Translations under genes and position numbers: made by a program
From: Aphrophora alni
Lineage: Eukaryota > Arthropoda > Insecta > Hemiptera > Aphrophoridae
Direction of reading: 5' to 3'
Assembly: GCA_963513935.1 (NCBI GenBank)
Contig: OY740772.1
Coordinates: 99,095,340-99,159,339 of the forward strand
Length of the DNA stretch: 64,000 nucleotides
Shown: positions 11,696-23,337 of the stretch, piece after piece
Numbering within the stretch: the stretch's first letter is position 1
Layout: each line of letters starts with the position of its first letter
Notes under the pieces: generated by a model
The model's database searches: none
What the model saw: only the letters and a program-made list of their open reading frames with translations
What the model was told of the DNA's origin: nothing

Positions 11696-11915
11696 GTCGG
11701 CTGATCCAGGCAGCACGGACACCCCGCTCGCTGTCTGAGATCTGATCCCCTCGGGACGAGCGTTACGACTCCGTAGTCTGTCGGCTGATCCCGGCAACAC
11801 GAACTTCCCCATTCGTTGCCTAAAGGCTGTTCCCTGCAGGACTAACGTTCCGTTGATTCCGACGGCACTCTACCTCATTCGTTGTCTGAGGCCTGATCCC
11901 CTTGGTGCGAACTTC
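11696..11915. repeat. GC-rich tandem repeat, three ~70-84-bp units
   Basis: Units start at about 11,696, 11,780 and 11,852. Shared blocks are GTCGGCTGATCC, GGCA(G/A)CACG(G/A)AC, TTCGTTG(T/C)CT and (C/G)TGATCCC. The units are diverged and clearly more GC-rich than their surroundings. No open frame spans them. Confidence 0.75.
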
Positions 11916-12859
11916 TTTCTAACTGCTACCACGTCATTTCCTACTGAATACGCATATTGTGGAAGCCCTTCTGATACCTAAACGATAGTAGGTACCTCCA
12001 TCCTCAGTCTAGACTAAAAAAAACCCCAGCTCCGACAATACTCTTAACACTTTTTCATGTCAACCTTTTTCATGTCAGCTACAGGCGTTTATTGCATTCC
12101 CAGGAAGACCTGTAAGGGATGCTTTAATTTTATTTAATTAAATCGTTTAAATTTACAACGTTAATTAAATCGATTTTTGTACGACTAAATGTTAATTTAA
12201 AAAAATAGCTCCTTTTCAGTAAATCTAAATTAAACAAAATATCAAAAATCTTACACTTCATTTAGTTTATTTTTCCTGTTCAGTAGGTTATACCAGACAG
12301 ATTGATGTTACAGGATCCATTGAAAGCCATTGCCCCTCTCATTGCCAACTCGAACATATAATTAATCAAATTTAGATGTTGACTCCTTTACAAAAATACG
12401 TATTGTTTTTTCCCTAATTTAAAATATATTAATCTTTTGTATGCATACTGGGTCTGTTCGGAATGGAAAGGGGGGGGGGGTTAACAAATTTACTTTGGGG
12501 AGATTTACACTTCTTCAGAAATAGTACAAACTGTATGTAGATGACAATAATACATACATGTTTGATACCCATGCAAACACTTGATGAAAATTACAATTTG
12601 GTTGTAAACTATGTCACCCAGAACTAATTGTCAGATTGTTCTCCGGAGCGAAGCGAGGTTCTTTCCTACCTGGACCGTTTGTTATTCGGTCTTTGTTACG
12701 GTCGAACGTGTTATGGAATTTAGATAAGGTTATTAAATAATATACCAACTATAATTACATAGCTGATAGATCGTTACATCTGGAGTGGGAGGAGTGGTGT
12801 GCCACAATTTATTTTTGTTTAGTTTGACAATGGAACCTTCTGAAGCTGGTTTCAAAGTT
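11916..12859. other. No gene seen; G-run
   Basis: A run of 11 G lies at 12,470-12,480. A CGGAGCGAAGCGAGG motif at about 12,643-12,657 resembles the CGCTTCGCTCG block of family B but is isolated. Confidence 0.45.
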
Positions 12860-13640
12860 GTACTTGTGTGAAGGAGCACTCACTCGCATCGCTCGTGTCG
12901 GTGATAGCGATGTTGATACTCGGGTGAAATGGTTAATCGGTTTCAAGTGATTTCAATATTCGTATTATTATTTCGAATTCGAGTATCTGCGCAGAATGAT
13001 TTTGCGCATCGGATTCGAACTCAGCTTTACCAATCAGCGAATTACTAACGAATATCGTCTTCTTGTTGCTAATTACGAATATTTTGTCCGAATATTTTAT
13101 TCCGAATCCGAGGATTTTAATAATCGGTACGTTCCGAGGATTTTAATACTCGGATTCACCGAGTATTTTAGTTCGAACTCACACATCACTAATCGTTTAT
13201 TCGTTTCTCGTAACTTTACGGATAATACATTTTCTTGGGAAATCAGAGATCGAATTACAATAACTTCGCTATTTGTCTTCTTAGAGAAGTAAGTTGGTAA
13301 GTTGGTACCATTAAAAGCAGAATTGAATCTGCAAATTTTTATCTAATTTATTGTGTTGGAAGTTGAATAACACGAGGTATGAACAAAAACTGTTTCAAAC
13401 GTCCGCCAATTTGTCATTTTTCTGAATTTTCTAACGAGTTCTTTATGAGCACATTATAGTCCCCTATACCAATTCCTTGCATTCTGTGTATGTGTCCTTT
13501 ATCTTGGTTACGTACAAATGACGGACGGATGGCATATTGAAATCATTTTTCCTGTTTCCTTAAGCCAAGAAACATGAAAATCAGTCAAAAAATGGAGGTC
13601 GAAAATTAATTTATGCGATTAGCAAACTTACCCTATAGTG
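12860..13640 (+). mobile_element. Family B copy split by a CpG-rich insert
   Basis: Family B sequence is present at about 12,870-12,912 (CACTCGCATCGCTCGTGTCG) and resumes near 13,215 (ATTTTCTTGGGA, ACAATAACTTCGCTATTTGT). It runs through GTTGGTACCATT, TTGAATAACACGAG, CTTTATGAGCACA and CAGTCAAAAAATGGAGGTCG to ATTAGCAAACTTACCCTATAG. The part between (about 12,915-13,200) is foreign and full of ATTCG/CGAAT words. The head of the copy is missing or unrecognised. Confidence 0.7.
12915..13200. repeat. CGAAT/ATTCG-rich cryptic repeat inside family B
   Basis: Dense in TTCGAA, GAATATT, CGGATT and ACTCGG words in both orientations, with high CpG in an otherwise CpG-poor AT-rich background. GAGGATTTTAATAATCGG and GAGGATTTTAATACTCGG form a local direct repeat near 13,111 and 13,137. 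A 98-codon frame crosses it (12,996-13,292) but looks like low-complexity sequence. Confidence 0.6.
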
Positions 13641-13675
13641 TGTATGTAAATCACCTTACACATACAAGATAGGTA

Positions 13676-13909
13676 GGGCCAAGTCACCGACACGAGTGGA
13701 AGCTTCTTCACGTATGTACATCTTCGATGCCCACTAAGCATAGTATAAGAAAGTATTTAGTGACATAATCTGTGTAACAACTGTTTACCTTATTGGGTAA
13801 GACCTTTTGTTATATCAGTACAATATAACATTTCCTACAAAGCCGAAGAATCCAACGTTTTGGCATTACATTTAGAGGATCTGTTTGATGGCACCCATCA
13901 ACTTGTTTC
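13676..13909 (-). mobile_element. Family B terminal arm, reversed
   Basis: On the minus strand it starts GAAACAAGTTGATGGGTGCC and carries the head blocks (AGATCCTCTAAATGTAATGC, GGCTTTGTAGGAAATGTT) down to CCACTCGTGTCGGTGACTTG. With the forward copy ending at 13,640 it forms an inverted pair. Between them, GTGTATGTAAATCACCTTACACATAC is itself a near-palindrome split over 13,637-13,662. Confidence 0.75.
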
Positions 13910-15599
13910 TATTATGAATTATTGTGAATTATTTGATTATTTATTGACAAATTCCCGCCTACTACATTAGTTTTTCCTTAGGAAAGTGTTAACATTACGA
14001 AGGGTTTCATGGGTCCAAAACCAGAGTATTACGCACTTTTAATTCCGATTTCGCGCACACTCAGCTGTACAACTTGTGAAATGCCCCCTGTAAATGAACG
14101 CGGTGTTAATCACGAATGATGGCCTCGGCGTTTCTTTTCTTTGGTAAACATTTATTGCTAGTTGTTCGGCAGCTGGTATAATAACCATTGCCAGCTGTTA
14201 CTCTGCGGCGTTTTATTCATTAGCAACCCCCCCCCCCACAACGGGTTTATTGTGTGTGCACCAGGCATTATCGACTAGATTTAGCACACGCGACTTCAAG
14301 AAGGGGAGGAATATGGAAATGTTTTCATTTGTTATTGGCGTAGCATTTCAACATTTTGCCATGAATAAATACGTACTTTTAATACTTCATACTTTAATAC
14401 TTTTAATAACTTCGAATATCTCAAAAACCGGTAAGAAAATAAAATAAATAATAAATAAATGATAATAATCAAGGGACACAATATTTTACACTTTCAAAGA
14501 CAAACAAAAAATTTTTTTTTAATTTTTTCCTCGTACTTCAAAGGGTAACCGAGTCAACTACGAATTAAAAATATAATTTCTTTATTAGGGTAAAATTATT
14601 TTCCTTAGTATTAAAGTGTTTTCAGAATGGTTTCATATTTCAATTTCTAAATCATCAATTCAGTGATTTATTCATACATGAGGTCTAAAATTCGAAAATG
14701 TTGTTTTTAGGCTAATCTTGGGGGTTTTGGACAATTACCAAGAACTTATATTTTGATTTTGTTATTGATAACTTGGTTCTCTTTTGACTTATTAAAATAA
14801 CCAAGGAGAAATAATATCATGGTTTTCGAAATGTTCGCTATTTTGAAAATATGAGAAATAAAGTCTTCATTTTTTATATTTATAAAACATGACAGACATA
14901 AAAAAAATGTGTGTATCATGTCTGAACTCAAATAGTCTGTATCTCAAAAGTTATGTTTTTTTTTGTAACAAAACAAAGTGGTGGATAGACGGTAAACAAA
15001 GCGTCTATGTTTATATGGATTTTTTCTCTTATTTTTACCAGTAACGTTTTGAAAGTTTTTCCGTGAATTAGGTGCCTTGTAGCCTATATTTAAATAGTTG
15101 TAAAGTAAATTTGATTAAATAAAGTATTTACGTCCTTTAATTTGTTTATATAATCTGTTTTGTTTGGGGAAATATATTAAACATAATCTTTGCTTTTCAA
15201 TTCTGATAAATGACTTCTCGTCCCCGACTAAATGAGATGCACTCCGCGTGTCTACAGCGCTGTCAGCGCATCCTCACCGTGGGCTGAATATTTACTGGAA
15301 GGGAAGCAATTTCCGGAACCATCCATCAAGTTCACAACTTTAGCACCACCTATTTCCCGTTCACAGTTTAATTGTTCAAAGGTCATAATTCAATATGACT
15401 CTACTGCGAATCTCTGCTGAGGGCTTTGTAAAGCGGAAATCTATCGTAATGAATATGTCATGTTTACAAAACTTTCCAATGTGATCACTGTCATGGCAAC
15501 GCAGACAATGCCCATGTAAGACCATTCTTTCTTACTCATCGATATTATAACAGGGTAATCATTTTATAGTGGGCACTATAAGTCGTGTGAAAAATCTTC
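13910..15599. other. No gene seen
   Basis: Holds a C-run near 14,226-14,236 and an inverted E-box pair CAGCTGG / CCAGCTG at 14,171-14,177 and 14,192-14,198. A slightly GC-richer block at 15,220-15,420 has a 62-codon plus-strand frame without recognisable motifs. Confidence 0.4.
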
Positions 15600-16450
15600 G
15601 TTAATTTTTTGTGTCATTTTAAAACAAGTTTTCATCCATTTTCCAATATGGCAGCAAACATTTAAATTTTCTTAATGAAACCTAAATTTTGTATGGTATT
15701 TTCGTATTGTACACCATATTTTAAGATTTTTTATTTTGGGTATTTTTTCCCACTTTTTAGGAGTTAGAGGCGCTTAAAGTTACGAGACATTTTAAGTTAT
15801 GGATTTTTGTGAGACAATTTTCCATACTTTTCATTTTTACATAAGTTAAAAATTTAATTATGCATGGTCGAGGATTCTAAATGCCAAAAAATAACTAATT
15901 TGTGGAACAGATAAACTGGTTCAAATGTTCTGTGAATATAAACATATGTCAGGAATGAAATATCCAAAGAAAGTAATATTCCATAAGTTAAAAATCTTCA
16001 AATTTTCAAAAGTTTAAACGCCCTTTAACTCCTAAACGATTGAGTTCATAAAAAAATACTAAAAGTCGTTATAATTTAGTGTAAAAACCGAAATCACACA
16101 AAAATTAGGGTTTTTCAACGAATTTCAAAGTTACTTGTCATAAGGGAAAATGGCGGCTAGTTTCTGAAGTTTGCAAATTGAGTTTTTGAATTCAATGAAA
16201 AAGTAACGGATGCATTTAAAGTTTTTCGAGGTACAAATAGTGCCAATTATAAAAAGACCTTTTAAATAAGATCCATTATTTAAATTTAATTTATTTAACA
16301 AATTTGAAATTATTTGGTAGTTTTTTCTTCATAATTATCTGATTTTTTTGGAAAATAATGTCTTGTGAAAAGCAATTAAATTAAAAAAACATTACTTTTT
16401 CATGTCATATTATTTCAAAAAGTTGTAAATTGACCTTACAGGACTCCAAA
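15600..16450. repeat. Family F-like AT-rich segment with ATGGCGGC words
   Basis: Contains TTTTCCAATATGGCAGC near 15,638 and GGGAAAATGGCGGCTAG near 16,144. Similar phrases recur near 18,970, 39,752 (TTTTCCAATATGGCGCCC), 48,204, 55,433 and 55,679. The elements are too diverged to define ends. Confidence 0.4.
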
Positions 16451-16599
16451 AATTTGGCGTTTTAATAGAACTACATTCATTCAAACAAACGTCATTGTGT
16501 TATTATAATTCAGATTTATTTTAGTCATAACCTTCGTAAGAATACACCTTACTTTAGGTTATGCAAATGTAATATTTCAGACATAATTTCGTCCCCCAC

Positions 16600-16826
16600 C
16601 CTTATTGTTTAAAGGAGAAAAAAACCTTTCGGTCATCATCGCCTTATGAAAAACTGAATAAAATGAAGAGACCTAACCCACTAATGCTGTAATGTCGTCA
16701 CCCGGAAGAGAACAAAAGTTGGTAAAGAGAGACGATATAGGAAAAAAGGCGGTACAAACTAAAATTAAATGAAAAAAGTGTATATCCAGCTATGTCTCTC
16801 GGGAATGCCAGCCCTTAGACACTGAG
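16600..16826 (-). mobile_element. Family A SINE-like copy, reversed
   Basis: Plus-strand text reads the complement: TTATTGTTTAAAGG, TTTCGGTCATCATCGCC, AGAGAACAAAAGTTGGT, TATCCAGCTATGTCTCTCGG, then CAGCCC. The B-box-like region is degraded. Confidence 0.75.
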
Positions 16827-17007
16827 ATTGTTTTCGTTATAATAACAATACATTACTTTCTTATTACTTAATTAGAATTACCGACAAAGTTTTATGAATT
16901 TCAGAAAAGTAAATAAAACATTATATAAGATTACAAATGTCGTAATTATAATTTTCTAGCAATTACTAAAGAATCATGTAACATTGGATTAAAATTCAAC
17001 ATAGGAC

Positions 17008-17235
17008 TCCCTGTTGTTTAAAGTGGTAAAAATTTTCGGCCATCATCCCCCCCAAAAAAAAGTAAAATAAAGACCCTTATACTCCTTTAAATACTGTACC
17101 CTAATAGTGTCACAGTCAGAAAAGAACGAGAGTTGGTCAATAGAAACCAGAGAAGTTGAAAGAGTTCTAGCTCAAAACTACTGAAAAATGTGTAGACCCG
17201 GTTAGGAAATATCTGGATAGCCCACATCTGTAACT
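17008..17235 (-). mobile_element. Family A SINE-like copy, reversed
   Basis: Complementary blocks TGTTGTTTAAAG, TTCGGCCATCATC, AAAATAAAGACCC, GAACGAGAGTTGGTC and TGTAGACCCGG are present in order. It is about 180 bp from the previous reversed copy. Confidence 0.75.
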
Positions 17236-19012
17236 CCAAGAGGGCTAGAAACCAGCGTATGTCGTTCTCTTAAGTAATATGCTATTAAATACAATTTAAC
17301 TAACTTGTAACATCAGACCTACCAATCGCGTATTTAACCGGATTACTTGCACCAGTAATCGATTCACCTGCATCATTGCTTCTCCTAACGACCCTGTGTG
17401 GTAATCCTAAATGAAATCCCAACAGGCGAAGGTTTTTACTTCGTTCAGCACATTTTCATTAAGTGAAGTGTTAAAATAGATGGAAAACTATTCAATTCGG
17501 ATTCTCTCAGGAGCTTGATTGAATAAAAACGTTGCGTAAAATACTCGTAGTGTGGGCGAATATTTCACGATGAATGGGGCTAGATATTTCTTACTGCAGT
17601 ATGACTGTTTAATGGAGAATTGCAATTGCATGCTAGCAATGCGGAATATTTCAAGTTTTATTGTTTGGCAAGTTTGTTTTACTGCATTGCGGATGGGTAT
17701 TTTATATCACTTCCAACCCCATCCCCCCCCCCATTGTGTTTTTTCTTGAACGGAAAATTTTGTATTATTTAAAAAATGCGTCTCTGGAGGTGTGCATAAT
17801 TTAGAATAACTATTTAATATTCTTTTTAAAATATGTATCTTATTTTGTAGCTTTTATGGGAATATTAACAAAATTTTTTCTGCATTGAATTACAAAAAAT
17901 AATAGACTGAGTTGTTACATAATCTCAAAGTCTTCACATGCTTTTCTAAAACAATTATCTCTAATTATTGGTAAATTTTAATGAATCTTTAAGAAATATA
18001 CAAAACAACATAAAAAAATGAATTTTCGAACCTTGTAGAAATAAGTCTAAAGGTGGTACAGACTTCTTTTAAATGGAACTTTTTGAAGTACTTTGCGCTA
18101 CAAAAGAGAGAACGTACATTTTAGTAGAATCATTTATATTTTTCTAAGCAATTTTTTTTTTTTTAACTTGAAGAGCTACAATTTAAAAGAAAAATTTAAA
18201 TACCTACAACCTATTGGCTTATTTATAAAATACCTCATTTTTTTTTTCAAATAATATTAATTTTTAGGTAATGTTTCTAATATGTTATCTTGAAATTTAG
18301 CTTAGTTGGTAATTTTTATGAAATTAATCAACATCTACTTTACCTAACTGTTTACTTATTAAATAACGAGAAACACAATACAACAATTAATTACGCAAGG
18401 GAATTAAAGTTGGTTATGTTAGGTTAAATTATCAATTTTTATTATATGTGGCTTCATTTTATCATAAGGTACACGAAGACCTTTTTTGTTGGTTTACACA
18501 AAGGATTTTTTTGCAATAGGATACAAATTACAATGTTTTTTCCCCCTTGTGTTTAACAACCAACGATCCCAGATAAATCGCCCTCGTTTTTCTCCCATAT
18601 TTTACAAAATCGTCTCGCAAAATAATTCTTCAATTAAAGTTCTCTCGTTGTTTTCATAAAATCGAGACAATCAATTAACGAGTTTAATAAAATCTATTAA
18701 TCAATTTCAATGTTATCTCTTATCAGTTAGACAGACATAACCGATCATTGTTTGCGTCATTATAATCATCGGTCTGCGTGGTAATGATCCATGACTCTGT
18801 TATTGATCACATGAGTTCATCTTCTTAATTCTATAAAGTATGGATGTGGCAGCTTCCATTGTGTTTTAAGATGACTTGTCAAATACCACTGCCTATCTAG
18901 CTACATTGGAGACGTTTGAATGTTGTCAAGTTTATATTTCAACCCAAAATACCAAGACGTATATTTTCAATATGGCGGCCGTTTACTGTCACATATATTG
19001 AAAATCATATTC
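17236..19012. other. AT-rich stretch, no gene seen
   Basis: About 1.8 kb without recognisable gene or family member. A C-run lies near 17,723-17,732. Confidence 0.45.
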
Positions 19013-19220
19013 AAGGCGATCATCATAGCCTTATAAAAAAAGGCAGACAAGAACATGAAATGAAGACTCCCTAGCTATCGATAGCGTCAGGGTAAGAAAA
19101 GAACAAGAGTTGGTAGATTAGGTTAGGTAGGATAAGATGAAACCGACGTACCTAACCCATGTTATAAAACGTAAATCCAGCTGGGGGCCCTCGGGATTGT
19201 CAAGCCCGTACTTATTATAT
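19013..19220 (-). mobile_element. Family A SINE-like copy, reversed
   Basis: Complementary blocks AAGGCGATCATCATAGCC, ATAGCGTCAGGGT, GAACAAGAGTTGGT, CCTAACCCATG and ATCCAGCTGGGGGCCCTCGG, then a CCCGTAC end. Confidence 0.8.
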
Positions 19221-19989
19221 TGAGCTCCTTAGCCACTTACCAAGAAATTAAGTTTTTATTTTTTTATCGGCAACTTTGTATTCCTTTGACCTGAAAAAAA
19301 AAAACCAATTTATTATCTTTAAAACGAAACTATTCCTAAATTACCAGAAGAAGAAAAAGTGCATTTAAAATATAAATAGCCTAACCTATGTTTCAATTGT
19401 AACAGAAATGTCACGTTTTCAAATTTAATCTGTTTGGTAATAACCTAGCAAACACCATCAACTCTTCTTCCGTCAATATTGGAAGTGAAAGCAATAATTA
19501 CAGCGTTTGTTTTCGTTAATAACCAACTTGCAACTAAATTGATGTAGTGTATACTCATTAATTTTATCTGATTGTTTTTATTTCCAAACGATAAATTTTA
19601 TCTTTATCAATTTATTGCTCAAATAATTGAGTGACGTGGTTGATTACTGCCTTTACATAATTGTTATGTAATTTAATTTGTGGTTGTTCAGGGTGGTCAG
19701 AGGTCACATTATTTGACTGTTGATAAGGGATCACATGTTCGATCATCGGTCATCAACTTGTACATCTTATCATAGTTTGTCGTGTATTCTTATAAATTGT
19801 ATAATTTACTATTTTAATTAGAATGTCAACCTTATATTTAACTACTTCCTTATTTCTGTCAGGCTATCCTTCGTAGTTATATGTTTTTAAAGTCTTGTCA
19901 CGATTATCATTCAGTTTATACGGTGACATTTCTGTCGATGTTTTCCCACTATTCACAGGTTTATTGAATTTCGATGTATTCTAACTGAA
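19221..19989. other. AT-rich stretch, no gene seen
   Basis: Nothing recognisable beyond AT-rich sequence. Confidence 0.45.
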
Positions 19990-20108
19990 TACATGTAGTC
20001 TCTGGTTAGATCCCTCTCTTTCATGTTTCTCTTGACCAACTCCTGACGTCGATAGCGTATACGAGCATCATATGTCATACACTTTTATAAGGATGACTGA
20101 GAGGTAGA
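19990..20108 (+). mobile_element. Family A fragment with internal deletion
   Basis: ACATGTAGTCTCTGGTTAG and ATCCCTCTCTTTCATG are followed by CTCTTGACCAACTC, then a shortened 3' part ending GGATGACTGAGAGG. Confidence 0.7.
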
Positions 20109-20189
20109 GGTACTGTGAGGAGAAGACAAATACGAGCAATGGATGTACTGGAATGTAAGGGAGACTTGCCTCCACTAGTGGTAGTGTAA

Positions 20190-20800
20190 GTTGGCATATC
20201 CCGGAGGCAGTCCACTCCTATCCTTCTGCTGACATTACCCTCTAGTTTGCATTACTAAAAACTATTTTTGAAAACAAATAAATTCTTTTTTGGATTTATG
20301 AATTTATTTAAAATAATCTTTCTATTTATATAGAGCTCTGCAATCAAGAAATCCAATATTTTTATCTTCAATACTTATTTATTACGTATAAAAATAATTT
20401 TATGAGTGAGCTTTGTTTTAATGGGCGTTCCAATAAAGATACTATATGATACAGTTATGATAATTGATACAGATTACATAATAGTATATTATGTTGATAC
20501 TGTACTTATATTTAAAGTAATTGTTTGTATTATTGCTTAAGATAGTTGGGTCTAATAACAACTTAGTTTAATATGGAACTAAATATTAATATTCTTATTG
20601 GGTCGTTGATTTACAAAATGTTTGTAACTATTAATTAATAAATATCAATCTTAGATCCTCATACGCTCATTCTCAAACAGTCTTAAGCATATAGACAGAG
20701 GAATTGGTTTTGAAACAATGTTTTTACGCAGGATAGTACGCAGTAGGCGGGCGAAATGAATAGTAGCGGGCTCCGCCAACTTTGTTTTCTCTTACATTAC
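20190..20800 (+). repeat. Dispersed repeat family D, long copy 1
   Basis: Aligns by eye with 46,385-46,880: AGGCAGTCCACT, TGCATTACTAAAAAC, GAGCTCT..AAT(C/T)AAGAAAT, CAATACTTA, CGTATAAAAATAA, and a well-conserved end AATATCAATCTTAGATCCTC followed by ATACGCTC and GGATAGTACGCAGTAGG. No coding potential or terminal repeats were recognised. Confidence 0.7.
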
Positions 20801-20810
20801 TTATAAACCC

Positions 20811-20912
20811 AAGGACCCCATCTGGATCTACATCTTATTTGATGTAGTCTTCGATTAGATCTTTCTCTTCCAGCTTTTCTATCAGGTCTCTTTTGATTAT
20901 GACGCTATTCAA
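20811..20912 (+). mobile_element. Family A fragment
   Basis: ATCTGGATCTACATC, GATGTAGTCTTCGATTAG and TATCAGGTCTCTTTTGA, then a truncation just after TGACGCTATT, where family C begins. Confidence 0.7.
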
Positions 20913-21060
20913 GTGGACCGATTTTGTACCCGTTTGGTATGCAGGCATATTTTGGCCATATTTACAGATTTTAAAAAAAATTTCAATAATTCAAAATTTG
21001 TAGGTAAATTTCATCAAACTCAGATTTTCTCGAAAATAGTTTGAACGATTTTCATTAAAT
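20913..21060 (+). repeat. Dispersed repeat family C, copy
   Basis: GTGGACCGATTTTGTACC, TTTGGTATGCAGGCATATTT, TGGCCATATTTAC and AGATTTTCTCGAAAATAG match the family C blocks seen at 24.6, 29.9, 35.8, 56.1 and (reversed) 63.4 kb. Confidence 0.6.
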
Positions 21061-21519
21061 TTTAATACAGGGTAGGCTTTAAAAGAGCAATCATATCGTG
21101 TGAGTTATCATCATCATCTCATAAATGCGATATCTGGAATGTTTTAACGTTAGAACTAATGCCAGTGACATTTTAAGCCAAACGTAATAATAGAAACATG
21201 TTTGACAAGCTCCTCCCCAGTCCCCAGGGAGTGGAATTCATGGCACAGACTGACTGTAATACTCACTGGGGAGAAACCCACAGCGAACTTGTGAAAAGTA
21301 CACCATTTTTTTTACAAAAGTGTTATAGTAGTAAACCGAAAGGTTGTAGACTTAACTTGTATTTAGAATTGTAGCACTTTTAAAGAATTTAGCCGATTTA
21401 AAAAAAATTAGCCGATTTTCAAATATCGAATATCAAATTTCAGGTGAAAGCGAATATTTATAAAATAAACAAATTTATACAAAACCCTATTTAAAAGTAA
21501 TTGTGATTTTTTTTTTTTA
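21061..21519. other. AT-rich stretch, no gene seen
   Basis: Nothing recognisable; it precedes family E copy 2. Confidence 0.4.
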
Positions 21520-21745
21520 ATATTTTGGAATTTACCGAAATGAACTGCTTGCTCTTGAGTTAGTTTAGGTTTCTTTGCCAGTGTTTCCTTAATCTTTATT
21601 TTCCGTTTGATTTGACACAGTGGTTTGGGTCTTTATTTTTCACATTTCACTAATATTTAAACAATTAATCGGTCAAGATATTAGGATATTTGTGTTTGAA
21701 TTTGTTTACTGACAACTCTGAAATCTTCATTGGGAATATGGGGAC
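21520..21745 (+). repeat. Dispersed repeat family E, copy 2
   Basis: ACCGAAATGAACTGCTTG, TTTGCCAGTGTTTCCTTAAT, TTTGACACAGTGGTTTGGG and TTAATCGGTCAAG align in order with 385-660. Confidence 0.6.
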
Positions 21746-21878
21746 CTATACACTATGTTTAGATACTTAAAGGGTTACATAAAATTAAAACATAAATGAT
21801 CATATTAAGGCTATTTTGAAAATAAAATATGATTTTGTGTTTTGGTCTAATGGTAGTGTAACCGTATGAAATAATCAT

Positions 21879-21965
21879 AGATCCCCATACGCTCATTCAG
21901 AGACAGTTTTGAAAATTATAAACATTCGTTATGAAACAATGTTTTTACGCAGGATAGTAGGTAGT
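21879..21965 (+). repeat. Family D 3' fragment
   Basis: ATAGATCCCCATACGCTCAT, GAGACAGTTTT and AACAATGTTTTTACGCAGG followed by ATAGTAG match the conserved end of family D at 20.7 and 46.8 kb. Confidence 0.65.
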
Positions 21966-22009
21966 AGTGTCTGTTTTAATTCGTGTTTATGCCACTTTAG
22001 AGAATATAC

Positions 22010-22125
22010 AAGTATATAAAATAAAGTACCTTGACTTATATCCGTCTCGTGATGTCTTTTCTTCTGTTTTAAAAATGACGCGTTTCGGAACTTTTATCCA
22101 TCATCAGATAAATTCAGGATCACTT
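22010..22125 (-). mobile_element. Penelope-like 3' signature with hammerhead-like core
   Basis: On the minus strand the sequence reads CTGATGA (22,107-22,101), a 14-nt spacer, GAAAC (22,086-22,082), GC, then GTC (22,079-22,077). The order CTGANGA / GAAA / GTH is the hammerhead ribozyme core carried by Penelope-like elements, and the 'CTGATGATGG..CCGAAACGCGTC' layout is typical of such termini. Stem II would be only about 3 bp (GGA/TCC), with an apparent T-C mismatch at its base, and stem I is weak, so activity is doubtful. No reverse transcriptase remnant was seen nearby. Confidence 0.4.
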
Positions 22126-22140
22126 CTGAGGTCGTCAATG

Positions 22141-23149
22141 CATAAAAATAAATAGCAAATAAAATTACAACACAAGTTTATGGAACACTAAGTTTGTAGT
22201 CGCGCACCATGCGGCTGTCAAACGGCAACTTTAAAACAAAAGGAAAGAGTTCACGTGACGGATTTAAGGTAAGGTACTGTACTCTATTCAATTATTGACC
22301 TGGATACGAGTCCATACAAGTACAGGTTGCCACGTAGGCCTACTTTTGTGGTCAAGGTTCCCTAAATCACCGAATTTTATACAGGGTGTTCCACAAATAC
22401 GTTACTATTTTAAAACGATTATGTAGGACACAAATAAAATCCTACAAAGATAAAATATTCTAGTGGTCCTAAAGTTCTTTAAAAATATACACAGATTTTA
22501 AATTGTTATGTCAATATTAAAGCGCTCAATAAAAAATTAATAAAGTGTGCATGACGTACTTATTAAATAATCTATTTGGCCAAGATAAAAATTCATGCTT
22601 CGATTATCACGTTAGGTAAATTATAGCGTGCATTTTAATAAACATTTCTGAAGACTTCTTGAGGATCCGAAAATTAAGAAGGTGCGTAATCAGTCTAGCA
22701 CAGCAATAGTTGGGGTGGAAATAATAAGCCAGGAAATTCTTGCAGATACGGGGAAATTGTTTTATTAACTTTTGTTCTGTAAATAATAACAAAGCCCAAA
22801 GGAGAATAAATTTGTTAAGTAAATATTGACTTCGAGGAATGGTATAATTAGATTTTAACACCAACTTGGGAAGGGTAAGTATTTTCCCTCGATCCTTTTC
22901 CCCGTATTGATCTCTTCCGAGACTCGCGCATTAATACTGAGACTGCCGTACATTTGTGTTTGCGTGTAACTGCTGGAAGAGAAATTCTTCTCTGAACTTA
23001 ATTATAGGTAATTCGTTGTAATTGTAAAAATGTTTTTTTAATTCTGGGTTTCTTTTCAAGTAAAATCATCCACATCTCGGAGGTAGTGGGGTGTTTAATT
23101 CAGAATAAGAACACAGGAGTAAAAACACTGTTATTATTATTATTTTCTT
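22141..23149. other. No gene; possible element terminus
   Basis: ACAGGGTGTTCCACAAATAC near 22,382 looks like an element end of a kind common in insect genomes, but I could not pair it with a second end. An 85-codon minus-strand frame (22,607-22,864) has no motif. Confidence 0.35.
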
Positions 23150-23337
23150 GCCTTGTTGTTTTAAAAGATAAAAAGCTCTCGGCCATTATCGCCTCTATAA
23201 ACAAAAATAAAATAAAGACCCCTCTACCTTTCGAATAGACTAATAGCTTCATGGTTGAAAAAGAACAAGAGTTGGTCGTAGAAGACCTGATAGGAAGGTT
23301 GAAAGAGAGTATTGTAACCCAAGACTGCATGAATACA
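23150..23337 (-). mobile_element. Family A SINE-like copy, reversed
   Basis: Complementary blocks CCTTGTTGTTTTAAAAG, CTCGGCCATTATCGCC, AAAATAAAGACCCC, GAACAAGAGTTGGTC, AGACCTGATAGGAAGG and AACCCAAGACTGCATG. Overlapping open frames on both strands here come from the repeat. Confidence 0.8.

Noticed and set aside
13005..13030. GTTCGAATCC (minus strand), a perfect pol III B box, as a tRNA gene
   Set aside because: No acceptor stem, anticodon arm or box A at proper spacing; the words belong to the CGAAT-rich patch.
12996..13292. 98-codon plus-strand frame
   Set aside because: It crosses the CGAAT-rich patch and enters family B; low-complexity origin.
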